DNA from: Nemertoderma westbladi
Taxonomy: Eukaryota; Xenacoelomorpha; Nemertodermatida; Nemertodermatidae
Direction: 5' to 3'
DNA: 64,000 nt
NCBI GenBank assembly: GCA_032718475.1
Contig: JAUCBJ010007250.1
Coordinates: 1 to 64,000, forward strand
Under the pieces are notes generated by a model, which had not been told where the DNA came from, did no database searches, and worked only from the letters and a program-made list of their open reading frames with translations. This document shows, piece after piece, positions 42,496-54,239 of this stretch. Positions within the stretch are counted from its first letter, which is position 1. Each line of letters opens with the position of its first letter. The position numbers were made by a program, and so were the translations under genes.

Positions 42496-44174
42496 CCACG
42501 AAGCTAAGGAAAATCAACTACTTTCGCTAAGAAAGATTTTCCTTAGCTGAGATGGTCTATTCATAGTGGGCTATTTTCCTTGTATGGAGCAGATTTGGTT
42601 TTTTTGACCCCCGGCAAATCTAGCCTTTAAAAGTACCCTGAAATTTTGCATGTATATACTGCTCGGCGAGGCGCATCTTTTGGGCCGGGTCTCATATCCA
42701 GGAAAAATCTGGTTTCCATGGCAACGGACTTAGAAAAAAGTCTATGTATTTCAAGTCAATATTTATAACTCTATTTATAGGAAAACTATAATAGATATAA
42801 ACTTGGGGTTTCGCAACACAACTATAAGGTCCATAGCAGATCCGATTGAGGCTAAATAGAAAATCCAGTTACCTTGGCAACCGGGATAAACAGATGTTAA
42901 AATTTATAAAATGTTAATTTGAGGCCTAAGGGCAAGGTGTTATGACTTGGGACCAACCCGTACCCCCACTATATAACTTATTCTGCATCCGAATTACATT
43001 GTTCTATTTTTCAGTTACCATGACAACCGCTGAAAACAGATGTTTTTATTCAAAACTTATTCATTTGGACATAGACTTCACGATAAAATTTTACAAAACT
43101 GGGTATGTGTTATCTGGACAACTAGTTGGAACTTTTAGTGAAACTCAAATCATTCCAGAAATATCTAGTTACCGTGGTAACTGGAGTTTATTACAGATTA
43201 TATCATTCAAGTCTATATTCATAACTCTATTTGTAGAAAAACCGCAATAGATATAAACTTGGGGTTTCTCAACTCAACTATAGGGCCATAGTCGAGCAGA
43301 TTGAGGTAAATTAAAAAATCATGTTACCATGGCAACCAGGCTAAACAGATGTTCAAATTTAAAAATGATAATTTTAAGCAAAAGTTAAAGGTATTACAGT
43401 ATGACATGGGACCAATCCCTACCCCCTCTATATAACTTATTCTGCATCCGAATTACGTTGTTCTATTTTTCAGTTTCCATGGCAACTGCTAAAAACAGAT
43501 GTTTTGACACAAAAATTGTTCATTTTGAACATAGACTAAGCGATAACATTCTCTGAAACTGGGTATGTAATACATGGACTCCTATTTGGAACTTTTAGAA
43601 AAACTCAAAACTTCTAGAAATATCTAGTTACCATGGTAACTGGAATTTATTAAAATCCATTACATTAAAGTCTATTATCTCTATTTGTACAACAACCATA
43701 ATAGATCGAAACTTGAAGTTTTTCAACTCAATTATAAAGACAATTGTTGCGCTTATTGAGGTCAATTAGAAAATTCAGTTACCAGGCAACCAGGATAAAC
43801 ATATGTTTAAATTTATCAAATAATTACTTAAGCCATACATTTAGATATTACGACTTGGGACCAACCCCTACCCCCACTATATCACTTATTCTGCATCCAA
43901 TTAACGTTTTTATATTTATCAGTTTCCAAGACAACCACTGCAAACTGATGTTTTAACAAATACATCCTTAATTTTGGACATCCACTACTCAATGAAACTT
44001 CTTGAAGTCAATTTGTGTCAAGGAACCACAAACTGGATCTTAATGTAAAACCGAGCAGTTCTAGAAAACTCCAGTTGCCATGGTGATGGGAGTTGAATTA
44101 AGACATATGACTTTTACCTAGGTAAACCAATGAACTGATGAGGCAAGTGTGTTTGATTTTCATTAGCTTCGTGG
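42496..44174. mobile_element. TIR-bounded non-autonomous element built on a tandem repeat
   Basis: CCACGAAGCTAAGGAAAATC at 42496-42515 is matched in inverse orientation, with one mismatch, at 44155-44174. A second inverted copy of AGCTAAGGAAAATC at 42535-42548 makes a hairpin at the left end. The interior is almost wholly the ~151-bp repeat array. No coding frame. I found no clear target-site duplication, so the superfamily is unknown. Confidence 0.5.
42712..44087. repeat. Higher-order tandem repeat with an X-box-like palindrome every ~151 bp
   Basis: Ten sites resembling GTTACCATGGCAAC start at 42712, 42868, 43014, 43168, 43323, 43473, 43627, 43778, 43922 and 44074 (spacing 144-156). The monomers fall into three types in fixed order A-B-C, giving a ~455-bp unit repeated three times plus the start of a fourth. 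Type B carries CCCCCACTATATAACTTATTC-like text, type A carries AATAGATATAAACTTGGGG-like text. The palindrome matches the RFX-factor X-box form GTNRCC-AT-GGYAAC in the best copies. Confidence 0.85.
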
Positions 44175-44357
44175 TTGCATTTCCTTAAGGAAATGCCTTT
44201 CTAGTAAATTAAGATTACACTGGTTTTTTACAGTATGAGTTTCACGAAGAAATATTATATGAAAAATAGACAAAAACCAGTTTATATTCATGTTATTTAA
44301 AGTGTTAGTACCATTGATATTCCACGAAAAAATGTTTAAGTCAATAAACTGCCACAC
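44163..44357 (-). pseudogene. LINE endonuclease relic, N-terminal part
   Basis: The minus-strand frame has FSWNINGTNT, about 20 residues, then IIFLRETHT. This is the N-terminal Asn/Glu motif pair of APE-type endonucleases. It ends within the TIR of the adjacent element, which probably interrupted it. Confidence 0.6.
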
Positions 44358-44642
44358 TAACCCCTTTTCTTAAAAACCGAGTTCGGCATCTTCAGGCGGT
44401 CAACTTCTATGTAACTATTATACCGGGTGTTCCACAATGATTGCCCCCCCCCCCCCCCCAGGCCAGCCAAAACTACCAGACATGCACCTTAGTGTACTAT
44501 ATCATTCGAAAGATAATTTATTTCTGAGCTTGCATGCAAAAATTTAGGGCCCAATACAAAAGTATAAAAATTTTATAGGCAATTCTTTAAACCGATCTTA
44601 CTTTTCAATATTTGTGATTTAATCACAATTAAAAAAATATAT

Positions 44643-45022
44643 AATTTATCCAGCGTTAGTCATCAGCTTTACAGCCATGTTTCCCCTTTGCAGCACGGGG
44701 AGCTCCTCGATAGTGGCAAAGGATGTTGGCCCTTAAAAGGTCCGTTTTGGTTTGAGTTCAGTTTGATTATGCCACAGAATCACGACCCTCTCTAAATGTA
44801 ACATCTCTAATCCTGTCAACCATACGTTTTTCTTCAGAGTCATCGAAGATTGTACTGCAACTTGTCATTTGAATTACTTTTGTTAGGCCTAATTCAGTAA
44901 AATTACAAAAGAATCACTAATACCGGTAACGTAATAACTGTAATATATTGCAATACAGCAAAACTGTTTAAACAGGTTGCAACCTGCAAAGCTAATAATG
45001 ACTAACTAACGCTGGATAAATT
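44643..45022. mobile_element. Possible MITE with 18-bp perfect TIRs
   Basis: AATTTATCCAGCGTTAGT at 44643-44660 and its exact reverse complement at 45005-45022. The 380-bp interior has no ORF. Target-site duplication not clear. A poly-C run (about 44443-44459) lies just to the left. Confidence 0.45.
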
Positions 45023-45039
45023 TTATTTTATTTTTAATT

Positions 45040-46360
45040 GTCAATTCGTCAAGGAGACTGCCTCTCTCCTTTATTATTTCAATTATTTATCAACGAGGTT
45101 TGAAGCTGAAATAGCTTGCTCTGGCATTGATTGTATTCAAATTGGTTCTTTGAAATTATTTTTGCTTTTGTACGCCGACGACGTTATCCTGGTTGCAGAT
45201 ACTGTACATAATCTGCAGATTTCATTGGATGTTCTAGAAAATTACTGCAAATACTGGTTACTGTCGGTTAATCTAGATAAAAGTAATATAGTAATATTTC
45301 GAAAAGGTGGAGGAGTGAGCAACAGTGAGAAGTGGACATATAAGGGAAATAATATGACGATCGTAAATTGTTACACATATTTGGGTATAGATTTCAGTCA
45401 GTTTCACGGGGAAATTTAATACTGCGCAGAAAAGCCTTGCAAATAAAGGGGAGAAAGTGTATTTCTCACTGATGCGGTACTTGACGTTTTTTCCTAACAT
45501 AGCTTTTCTTTAGCAAATTACCTATTCTGTTGCCTAGTCAAGCCGATTTTAACATATGGTTGTGCTGTATAGGGTTTTAATTCCGGTCCCGATGTTGAAC
45601 GAGTTCATTTAAAATTTTTGAAAAACTTTCTAGGTGTCAAACCGTCGACTCCAAATTTTATTGTATATGGCGAGACTGGTGTTTTCCCGTTACAATTGGA
45701 CCGCAAGTTACAAATTATAAAATATTGGTTAAAAATCTTAAAACTTCCTGATATGCGACTAGTTAAACAAGCATACCACATGCAGCTGTCGGATATACTT
45801 ATCAAAAATTCGAAAAACTGGGCATCTCAAGTGCGAGACACTCTTAATTCGATCGGCCTATGTTGGGCTTGGAATCTTCAAGATGTGCAGTGTAACGGCC
45901 AATTTCTTAGAGGTAAAGGAACGATTATACTCGCAGTATATTCAAATCTGGTGGTCTGCAAAACACTTGTCTCCCAAAGGTGCGCTTTATTTTAAGAACT
46001 TGTATGCAACGGATCCATATTTAAATAATTTGAGGGCGCATGTAACCTTACGTAGACTTATAGCCCGGTTACGCTGTTCTTCCCATACGCTTTTAATAGA
46101 GTACGGTAGATGGTATAACATCCCCCGGGAGCGTAGACTCTGCCGTCTCTGTCACAAAAATGAAGTGGAAGATGAGTATCATTTCCTACTGGTTTGTAAC
46201 CGTCTTAAAGAAATAAGGAGAAAATATTTAGGGGTTTATTTTTTGTTTAATCCTGGAGTAAATAAAGAACACGAACTTGTTACTACCAAATCACAGGTGA
46301 AATTACTGAACTTAGGAAAATTTATTCTGTACGCAAATAAATTAACCCTATTAAACCCGG
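45040..46360 (+). pseudogene. LINE reverse transcriptase C-terminal half, frameshifted
   Basis: Pieces in successive frames: RQGDCLSPLLFQLFINE (from about 45047), LLYADDVILVADT (YADD at 45171-45182) with NLDKSNIVIF, then LGVKPSTPNF, then CRLCHKNEVEDEYHFLLVC (about 46140-46200), the Cys-rich segment near the end of many LINE ORF2 proteins. At least two frameshifts (near 45100 and 45420). The 5' part (endonuclease and RT N-terminus) is missing. It ends near a poly-G run at about 46359-46370. Confidence 0.7.
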
Positions 46361-46479
46361 GGGGGGGGGGGTCAATATGACCTCCCCGTGGATTTTTTAT
46401 TATAATTCTGAAACAAACACAGTTGGGAATCTGAAATTTTATGACTTTTCCTAAAAATCTATTGTCTTCCTAGTAGTGA

Positions 46480-47130
46480 AAACCGTTTTCAAAAATGCAA
46501 GTGTGTCTCCTTGGAGGACTCCCCATAATACTTCAAATGGTTCTGTGTCACCATCAACAAAGCAGCCTTAACTGCATTCTTGGCCACTGTAGTCTGTTGG
46601 GACTCTTTCTGCGCCTTATAGAGGTTATTTCGGCACATATGAAGTTTGTGGTCATTAGTTTTTTCCTGTTTCGAAGGTATACAGGAACTGTTTCTGCAGC
46701 TGCTAACTTAACTGCTTCTGTAAAGGCAGTATATAGCCCTCACAGTAATCTGCCACCTCAGAGGCAAGAACCTCATACCTGTTGCTCAGCTGTAGTGTGA
46801 AGCTGGATCTCACACTTGGCTGTTGCAACAGAGAGGACCAGTCATGCCGCGGCAAGGCAGATTTCGTTGTTCTGCTAGCACGCAGACTAAGTCTTACCTT
46901 GGCCACAATAAGGCGGTGATCACTGGAGAAGGGTCGAAGTGTAAATGCATTACAGTCTTGTATAGATCTCCTGTATTTCCTATGAAACAGATTATGGTCT
47001 ATCTGGGACTTGTGACCACTGGGACCACTATGAGTCCATAGCTTTCCAGTTTGATTCTTGAACTGGGTTCCAGTTGAAAACAATCCATTTCCAGAGATAA
47101 AATCCCGAAGATGGATGGAATTTCGGTTTA
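46480..47130 (-). pseudogene. LINE endonuclease C-terminal relic
   Basis: Minus strand: FISGNGLFSTGTQF, then the spaced IDHNLFHRKYRRSIQDC, then SSDHRLIVAKVRLSLR. This resembles the QIDYI...RRS..D...SDH.L..AK..L pattern of RTE/BovB-like endonucleases, from which a different family of element than the 4581 relic is likely. No catalytic N-terminus remains. Confidence 0.6.
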
Positions 47131-47429
47131 CAAATCTTTTTCAAATCTGGGCAAATCATATTCCTATAATCATGTTGGAATTATGTTCGTCTCAATAGGA
47201 ATTAAATTCGCTTTTGAAAATGTTAGATTGGAACTATGTTAGTGCTATGCATCACAAGCATTGCCAGTTATGCTTTAATGACAATAATCGCTGTATTAGA
47301 GTTATGTCATATTCGTAAGAATATCAACTCAATCCACTAGGATGCATTGATTTTGGGTGAATGAATGAATTCATATTATTATAACTATCATTGGGTACAG
47401 CTTAGGAAAGCCAGCAATACCATTCAGGT

Positions 47430-47497
47430 AGTGATGGGATTGAACTGATGACTTTTAGGTGGGAAGTCTGATGCTCTAACCATTCTGCTAGCAGTAG
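47430..47497 (-). other. tRNA-derived sequence, likely SINE head
   Basis: On the minus strand TAGCAGAATGG (A box, with TTAGAGC following) and AGTTCAATCCC (B box, complement of 47436-47446) are spaced as in a tRNA gene, with a GACTT...AAGTC stem between. The flanks do not form a normal acceptor stem. A SINE body may extend left to about 47230, unverified. Confidence 0.5.
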
Positions 47498-47904
47498 CGG
47501 CTCGGGGTAGACCTAGAAATACTACCTGATTCCATGTACTCTATGTACACAATTTACGTCCTCATGGCTTCCCATCTATCAGTACCAGTTGTATTTTTCT
47601 ATGGGTGTAAGTGCCCTGTCTAACTCCCACTATGTGATGGTGCTCTGGTCGCACAAGTTCTACGCAAGTCCCCATATACTGATGGAGCAACAATCTGCAT
47701 TGGAAAAATGCTTTATATCACTGAAAAGAGGGGAAACTCTGTAATACTCGTTCCAAAAACCACTTATTCCCCAACCAGGTCTTCTGTGGTGTCCATATCT
47801 GAGACATGGATTCAGTCTGCCAGCCTTCCAATAGGCATAGTTAATTGGAGCGCTCTAGCCAAAGAAATTATCAGACAAGTTGCTGGTCGACCTGAACACA
47901 TGGC

Positions 47905-48057
47905 TTGGATCATCGAAAGGTGGGACCCAATCTCAGTGATGAGGAGGTAGCTGATGAAGTGTATGCAAAGGTTCTCCCTGAGGAGCTGAATGTGGGCATA
48001 CCACTGCCCAAGTTGGCCATCACGAAGCTCATAGTCCACAAGTTTATGAAGTTATCT
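47905..48057 (+). CDS. Unrecognised coding-like fragment cut by the foldback element
   Basis: The plus frame reads DEEVADEVYAKVLPEELNV and onwards to KLSG at the foldback insertion. In the same frame past the right duplication (49187 on) it reads GDTCGRVAHTVLVETVYQ. It looks like protein-coding sequence, but I cannot assign a family; it has no start I trust. It could be a relic of a transposon or of a host gene. Confidence 0.25.
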
Positions 48058-48066
48058 GGAGTAGCG
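48058..48066. repeat. 9-bp duplication GGAGTAGCG, left copy
   Basis: Repeated at 49178-49186 at the other end of the foldback element. Nine bases is typical of Mutator-like (MULE) insertions. Confidence 0.75.
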
Positions 48067-49177
48067 GGAAGCAGGACAATTCGGTCCCGGACAATTCGGT
48101 CCGGACAATTCGGTCCCGGACAATTCGGTCCCATTAATTTTGTGTTTTGGGACCGAATTGTGCGGGACCGAATTGTCCGGGACCGAATTGTCCGGATACT
48201 GACTAGGACAATTCGGTCCCAAAACATGCATATTAATGGGACCGAATTGTCCGGGACCGTATTGTCAGGGACCGAATTGTCCGGGACCGAATTGTCCAGG
48301 ACTGAATTGTCAGGGACCAAATTTAATTGGTACTATATAATGGTGAATGTTCTAGAACCGTAACATATATTATTATATGGTAGCTAGTGTTTTTTTTACT
48401 AGTTAGTATTTTTTTTTAAATAAAAAAAATTTACTTTTTTTGGTAACATTATTAGTTATGGTAGCTATGGTGTTTTATAGAGCTTGTGAATTATAGTATA
48501 TAGTATATATATAGTATATATATATTATAGTATAGCTAGTAATAGTATATATTTAAAATGTTTAAAACTGATTTTTTTTATATATTGCGTAAGTATACTG
48601 TATGTGTTATTGGTTGGTTAACAAGCCTAAATTATTATCCTAGATAATATCTGGATCTCATTCAGGGACTGTTATAATATCATCAATATTGTTGGTAATT
48701 GATATAATCAGCAACAGTTTAGGCCTAATTCTGAAATATCAATGTTTTTACAAGTGTTTTTATAATTTCAAGGAAATGCTAGCTAGTAAAAAAAAACACT
48801 AGCTACACCTTAATAAATAATATATAATAATGTTCTTGAACACTTACCTATAACAAAAATAAAAAAAATGCAGTATTTTTAAAATTTCAAAAAATAAAAT
48901 TCTAGCAAGTAAATAACACTAGCTACCATAACAAATATCTCTACTAATGTTCTAGAACATTCACCAATATCAAAAAAGCACTAAAAAGTTGCTATCAGGA
49001 ACCGGACAATTCGGTCCCGGACAATTCGGTCCTAGGACAATTCGGTCCTAGGATAATTCGGTCCCGGACAATTCGGTCCCATTTATTTAGTGTTTTGGGA
49101 CCGAATTGTCCTGGACCGAATTGTCCGGGACCGAATTGGCCGGACCGAATTGTCCGGGACCGAATTGTCCTACATCC
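48067..49177. mobile_element. Foldback element with compound terminal inverted repeats
   Basis: Each end is a cluster of a 15-nt word GGACAATTCGGTCCC and its complement. The left cluster (about 48073-48320) holds both orientations, about fourteen copies, many joined head to tail. The right cluster (about 49000-49170) holds about ten. The outermost 20 bases of the two ends are inverted copies with few mismatches (GGAAGCAGGACAATTCGG against GGATGTAGGACAATTCGG). The middle 48330-48990 is AT-rich, non-coding, and itself roughly symmetric (TAGCTAGT...ACTAGCTA words). Flanked by a 9-bp duplication, so insertion is well supported. Non-autonomous. Confidence 0.8.
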
Positions 49178-49386
49178 GGAGTAGCGATGTATGGAGATAC
49201 TTGTGGCAGAGTGGCTCATACAGTGCTAGTGGAAACAGTGTACCAACCTCAAAGATTCATTCAACTGTTGGTGTATTGTAATAATAATAATTGGTAATAA
49301 TAACAATATTGACAGTATATTAATAAAGTAAACTAAGTAAACCCTGTTGTTGTGGCTGTACGTACTATACTGCTATACTCAGTTAT

Positions 49387-50927
49387 ATGGATACCGGTAG
49401 GCATTGTTCTGACTGCCAGAAGGCAGAATGTGCATTAGATCCTGGAGGTAGGATAGTAACTACTAGGCCAATTCCTAAAAACTCTCATTCTAATCTCGAT
49501 ACTTTTGAGGGCAGATTGCTCTGTCAAAGTTGTAAAGTGTGGGCAACCGTGACCCACCTAACGCCAACAGCGTTCTGGAAGACGATTCATCAGACGAGGA
49601 TGAGTTGTCTCAACTTGAACCTGCCACTTCCAGGCTGGAGTCAGTTGGTCTATCGACCGACAATACGGAAAATCCCAAAGTTATTTACGAGCTGCTATGT
49701 TTTGTGCAGTTTCAAATTTCCTCAATGGACAAAACATCACTCGTTTCGGTTGTTTCAAATTTTTACTCCCTCTCTGAGGTAGTGGCTGCCAAAAGACTCC
49801 TCTTTGATGAAGCGGGTAAATGCGCATCCGCCGATCGTCCTCTGCCTGCGTGGGTGGGTCGGATGGGTAATAAAAAGAAAAAGGCCCACATTAACGATAT
49901 ATTTAATCTGTTCAATGAGAGCGCTTTTATCGATATCCCCACGAGACCTATATTTGTTGCGCTAAACACTTCTCGTCTACCCACTTCCGATAATTTGTCG
50001 GCTAAGGCAGCAGTTAGGGACGAAGAAGTACGTGACCTACGGGACCTGGTTATTTCGCTAAAAGAGAAGGTTTTGATCCACGACTCCCTATTGACCTCTT
50101 CTGTCTGTAGTCGGGAGGATTACTTGAAGCTAAAGCACTATGTTTTAAGTAACAATTCAGTCAACGTTGTGTCTGCTGGGGGAACTCCTGGGTCAGCTAC
50201 CGTGTGGAAACACCAAGTCGCCCCTCCTCCTCCGCCAGTGATCCTCGTTGATGGGGATACGGCGGACAGTCTGGATAATGCCCCGCTCCGGGCATATAGG
50301 GATACTCCGGGACCGGCTCCCGGCAATTACCCCCGTTCCAGAACCGGCCGGCCTCCGCAAGGCTATCGCTCTAGTGATGTTGGCGCCAACGTCTCGCTCC
50401 GCTCTCGGTCCACTGTACTCAACCATGATCTACCTTTACATTCAGGTTCTACTGGCGGTAATGCCGCAGCCGATTCTAATATTGATGAGGATGGATTTCG
50501 TCTCGTCCGTAATAAAAAGAAACGTGCGGCTCCGCGATTTGGGACAGGAGATTTCTCGTCTGGGGATTTTGCTGATCTCTCGCTGGGCTCACCCTCTCGG
50601 CTAAAGAGGTTCCAGAAAGGAAGGGATCAAATATTTGTATCGCGATTTAAGCCGCATGTATCTGCTGACTTGGTTAAAAACTTCTTATCTGATAAACTTA
50701 ACGTAGATGTGGACGTTGTTGAGAATCCTAATAAAATCAACAATTCGTATAACTCCTTTATTGTAAGCCCACCTGACGAGTCTTCCTTCTCTACACTCCT
50801 ACAGTTGGATTCATGGCCAAAGGGTATAATTGTTAAGCGCTTTTGGCCTGCGCCGCGTTCCGGCTTCGCCAAACCGACATCCTCACCGCCTTCGACCCGC
50901 AGGGTGGGTGAGTCACCAGTAGCCTGA
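49387..50927 (+). pseudogene. LINE ORF1 (zinc-finger / RNA-binding), one frameshift
   Basis: ATG 49387 opens a frame with CSDCQKAEC and LLCQSCKVW, a Cys-rich N-terminal finger of the kind found in CR1/L2-type ORF1 proteins. The frame shifts between about 49539 and 49600 to one continuing to 50927, with an acidic Ser/Asp stretch, a short coil, a Pro-rich middle and a C-terminal domain (FVSRFKPHVSADLVKNFLSD ... WPKGIIVKRF) resembling the RRM-like end of these ORF1s. It should bind LINE RNA. ORF2 begins about 110 bp later. Confidence 0.65.
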
Positions 50928-51034
50928 TAGGTTGCTGATATGGTTCTGTTTTATATACACATTACACAGTATAACTTTTGCGCTCATATACTCTACAGTG
51001 AAACTCTTCATTGATCATAAACTTAACATTATCA

Positions 51035-53715
51035 ATGGCTATCCTAAACTCACTTAGAATATGCACTTATAACTGCAGTGGCCTGAATAATAACCCGGAT
51101 GTCATTAAGGCTTTATGTGACTCGCATGACGTCGTTTTTTTTACAGGAAACCTGGTTGGTGAAGCAAAAATTGCCCAAATTAAATTCGCTCCATAATGAC
51201 TTTTTTAGTTCGGGTGTATCTTCCGTCGATTTGGCTGATGGTCCATTGGTCGGCCGTCCTTTTGGCGGGTTGGCTGTTTTATGGCGCAAACATTTATCCA
51301 GTTCAATAAATATAGTCAATATTAATGAAAGAATTATTGGTTGTAACATTAAAAGTACTGACGGTTCTAACACTCTGTTACTGAATGTATATATGCCTTG
51401 TGAATCCGTTGATAATTTAGATTTGTATCTAGAGTTATTAGGTGAATGTTCTGCGTACATTGCTGAGCACCCTGGTTCTAAATGTGCTATTTTGGGAGAC
51501 TTTAATACTGCTCCCGATCGACCGTTTGGTAATGAACTGAAATTATTTTGTGATTGTTTTTCATTGATATGGTCTGATTTACATATTCTACCCGATGACA
51601 CTTTTTCATTTACCAGCCATGTACATGGCACAGTGTCGTGGTTAGACCACATCGTTTCCACCGCCGACTTTCATTCCTCTATTAGTAATATTACTGTCCT
51701 ACGTGATCTTGTTTATGATGAACATTTACCCGTCTCAGTGACTGTATCTTTGCTGCTTAGTGCGTCCACACCTGGCAGTAGCAATAACATCACTTTTTCC
51801 AATAACGCAACGTGGGATAAAGCCAGCGGTGAAAATATTTCAAAATATTCTCAAACTGTTGATGAACAACTACGTTTATTACAGTTACCCCTTTCTGCTT
51901 TAACTTGTTGTGATATTCATTGTGAGAATATTAACCATAAAATGTCACTAAATTCGTGTTATACTGATACTATTAATATTCTACATAGCTGTACATCAAA
52001 ATTTATTCCTCAAAAAAGGGGTAATTCAATCTCCAATTGCATTCCTGGCTGGAATGAGTTTATAAAAGAAAAGCGGGCTGCGGCGCAGGAGGCTTTTCAT
52101 ATTTGGTGCGAACAAGGGCGGCCTAGGTTTGCCCTTGTATGGGAGGTAAAGAAAAAAACGGCCGCGCAATTTAAATTGGCTCTCCGAAATTGCAAACGGG
52201 AGGAAGGTGCTTTGCGAGCAGATCGCCTAGCGGCTTCTTTTATTAACTCCAGAAAAGATTTTTGGAGTTCAATAAAGAAAGCAACAACTATTACAATGGG
52301 TTTAGCAACCTCTGTCGGCTCCGCCCACACTGAGGAAGAAATAGCCGATTTATTCAAATCTAATTATTATGATATTTTTAATTCAGTCCCTGTATCTGAA
52401 ATTGACTCTACTTTTGTGCAGTGTAAGTTTTCTGAATGGGACGGCTCCAATAATGTCCATATTTCTGCTGATAAGGTGAAAGATGCCATCAACGGTCTGC
52501 AGTGTGGAAAGGCTGCCGGGCCTGATGGCATCTTCCCTGAAAGTTATATTTTTGGCGGTAACCTTTTGCCAGTAATTTTGTGTTTATTGTTCAATTCATT
52601 TATAACTCATGGGTTTTTGCCTCAATCGTTAATTAATTCTAGTTTGTTGCCTATTATCAAAGATAAAAACGCTAGTATGAGTGAACGTTTGAATTACCGA
52701 CCCATAGCCAAAGCTACAGCTGGCTCTAAGGTTTTGGAAACGTGTTTGCTTCGGCTCGTTGCCATGCATTCCAATATATCTGACAACCAGTTTGGTTTTG
52801 CAGAGGGCCTAGGTACAGAAATGTGTATTTTTGCCTTAAAACAAACAATTCACTTATATATTAGTAAAGACTCACCTGTGTATACTGCCTTCTTAGACGC
52901 CTCGAAAGCGTTTGACCGCGTCAATCATAGTAAACTTTTTCGAAAGCTAATTGAACTTGGTGTTGTATTATTGGTATTGTAAGACTCTTGGCCTTTTGGT
53001 ATTCCCATCAACTAATTTATATTAGCTGGGGTTCTGCTTCTTCCGGTGCATTTTTGGTTTCAAATGGTGTCCGTCAAGGAAGTTTGCTCAGCCCCCTCTT
53101 ATTTAACATTTATATGAATGACTTAAGTGTAGAACTCAACAAATCTAATGTTGGTTGTAGAGTTGGAAAGAGTCTTTTAAATCACTTATTTTACGCAGAT
53201 GACCTGTGTTTACTGTCGCCGAGTATTTTTGGGTTACGTGCACTAGTCAAGATATGTGAGCGTTACGGCGCTAAATTTGATATTTTGTTCAATCCACTGA
53301 AATCACACTGTTTGTATTTTATGCCCTATCGTTTTCACCGTGCAGGCGACATCTATCTCAATGGAAAACCGTTAGAGTGTGTTAAGCAGGTTTCTTACTT
53401 GGGACACATTATAAGCTGTGACCTTTCTGATGAAGCAGACATAAATAAAATTAAATCTTCTTTATTTTGTCGAGGTAATTTGTTAGTTAGAAATTTCTCT
53501 CGGTGTTCTCTTGGTGTTAAACTATGTTTGTTCAAAACTTATTGCTACAGTTTATATTGCAGCTCTTTGTGGTCTATTTTCCGTGTTCAAACTTTGCGAC
53601 AAGTGAAAGTAGCCTATAACATGTGTTTTCGTCTGTTGTTTAAATACTCCCGCAGTGACGATGCAGACACAATTTTTGTTAATAATAGAGTAAATACCTT
53701 TAAGGCCATTATGCG
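51035..53715 (+). pseudogene. LINE ORF2 endonuclease-reverse transcriptase, split by element D
   Basis: ATG 51035 starts ICTYNCSGLNNN. A frameshift in the T run at 51131-51138 leads to LQETWLVKQ. Endonuclease then shows ILGDFN, SWLDHI and DEHLPV. RT follows with AAGPDGIFPE, LNYRPIA, QFGFAEG, AFLDASKAFDRV, a second frameshift near 52975-52990, VRQGSLLSPLLFNIYMND and FYADDLCLL (about 53185-53205). The frame reaches 53715, where element D inserts, and resumes at 58934-58938. Clade looks CR1-like, not resolved. Only two frameshifts plus D disable it, so it is fairly young. Confidence 0.85.
53711..53715. repeat. Target-site duplication of element D, left copy (ATGCG)
   Basis: Repeated at 58934-58938. 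Confidence 0.9.
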
Positions 53716-53997
53716 TGTTAAGGTCCGATATGAATCAAAATAAATTGTAAACTTTTATCTGACTAAGTAGTATATTTTCTAGATTGATCTAACCGAATAA
53801 TAAATATTATATCCTACAAACAGCTGTACTACGTTGTATAATCTAAGTAAAGGTCATATTACTGGATGGTGTAAGAGTCAATGTATCGAGATTTGATTAT
53901 CCCATTATAGTCATTTATATAAGGTATTTTTCCAGTGTTAATTACATTGCAATATAATTAAGGATTAAAGCAATATACACTTTTATTGACTCTTACA
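53716..53997 (-). repeat. 3' LTR of element D
   Basis: 282 bp. Just inside, on the minus strand, GAGGGGTGTCG precedes the LTR start and is the probable polypurine tract. Confidence 0.9.
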
Positions 53998-54239
53998 CGA
54001 CACCCCTCGTTAAGAGCGGAGCTCATAATTTAAAATGCTATATGGAAATAAAGAACTTCCAAATAACATCCAAAAAATATATTTCTTATAACTAATATGG
54101 CCGCCTACTACGCCCGATTACTAAAAATATAATTATTCTGTAGGTTTAAACGAAATAATCAAATAATTATACCAAATACATTATATTAAGTAATTTGCAT
54201 GTGTGGAACAAACATATTATAATTAATTATGTATGAATG

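Noticed and set aside
45605-45805. Minus-strand ORF over the LINE RT relic
   Set aside because: Shadow of the plus-strand RT reading frame.
48070-48320. CRISPR-like array of short repeats
   Set aside because: Repeats occur in both orientations, adjoin without unique spacers, and lie at the ends of a foldback element in eukaryotic DNA.
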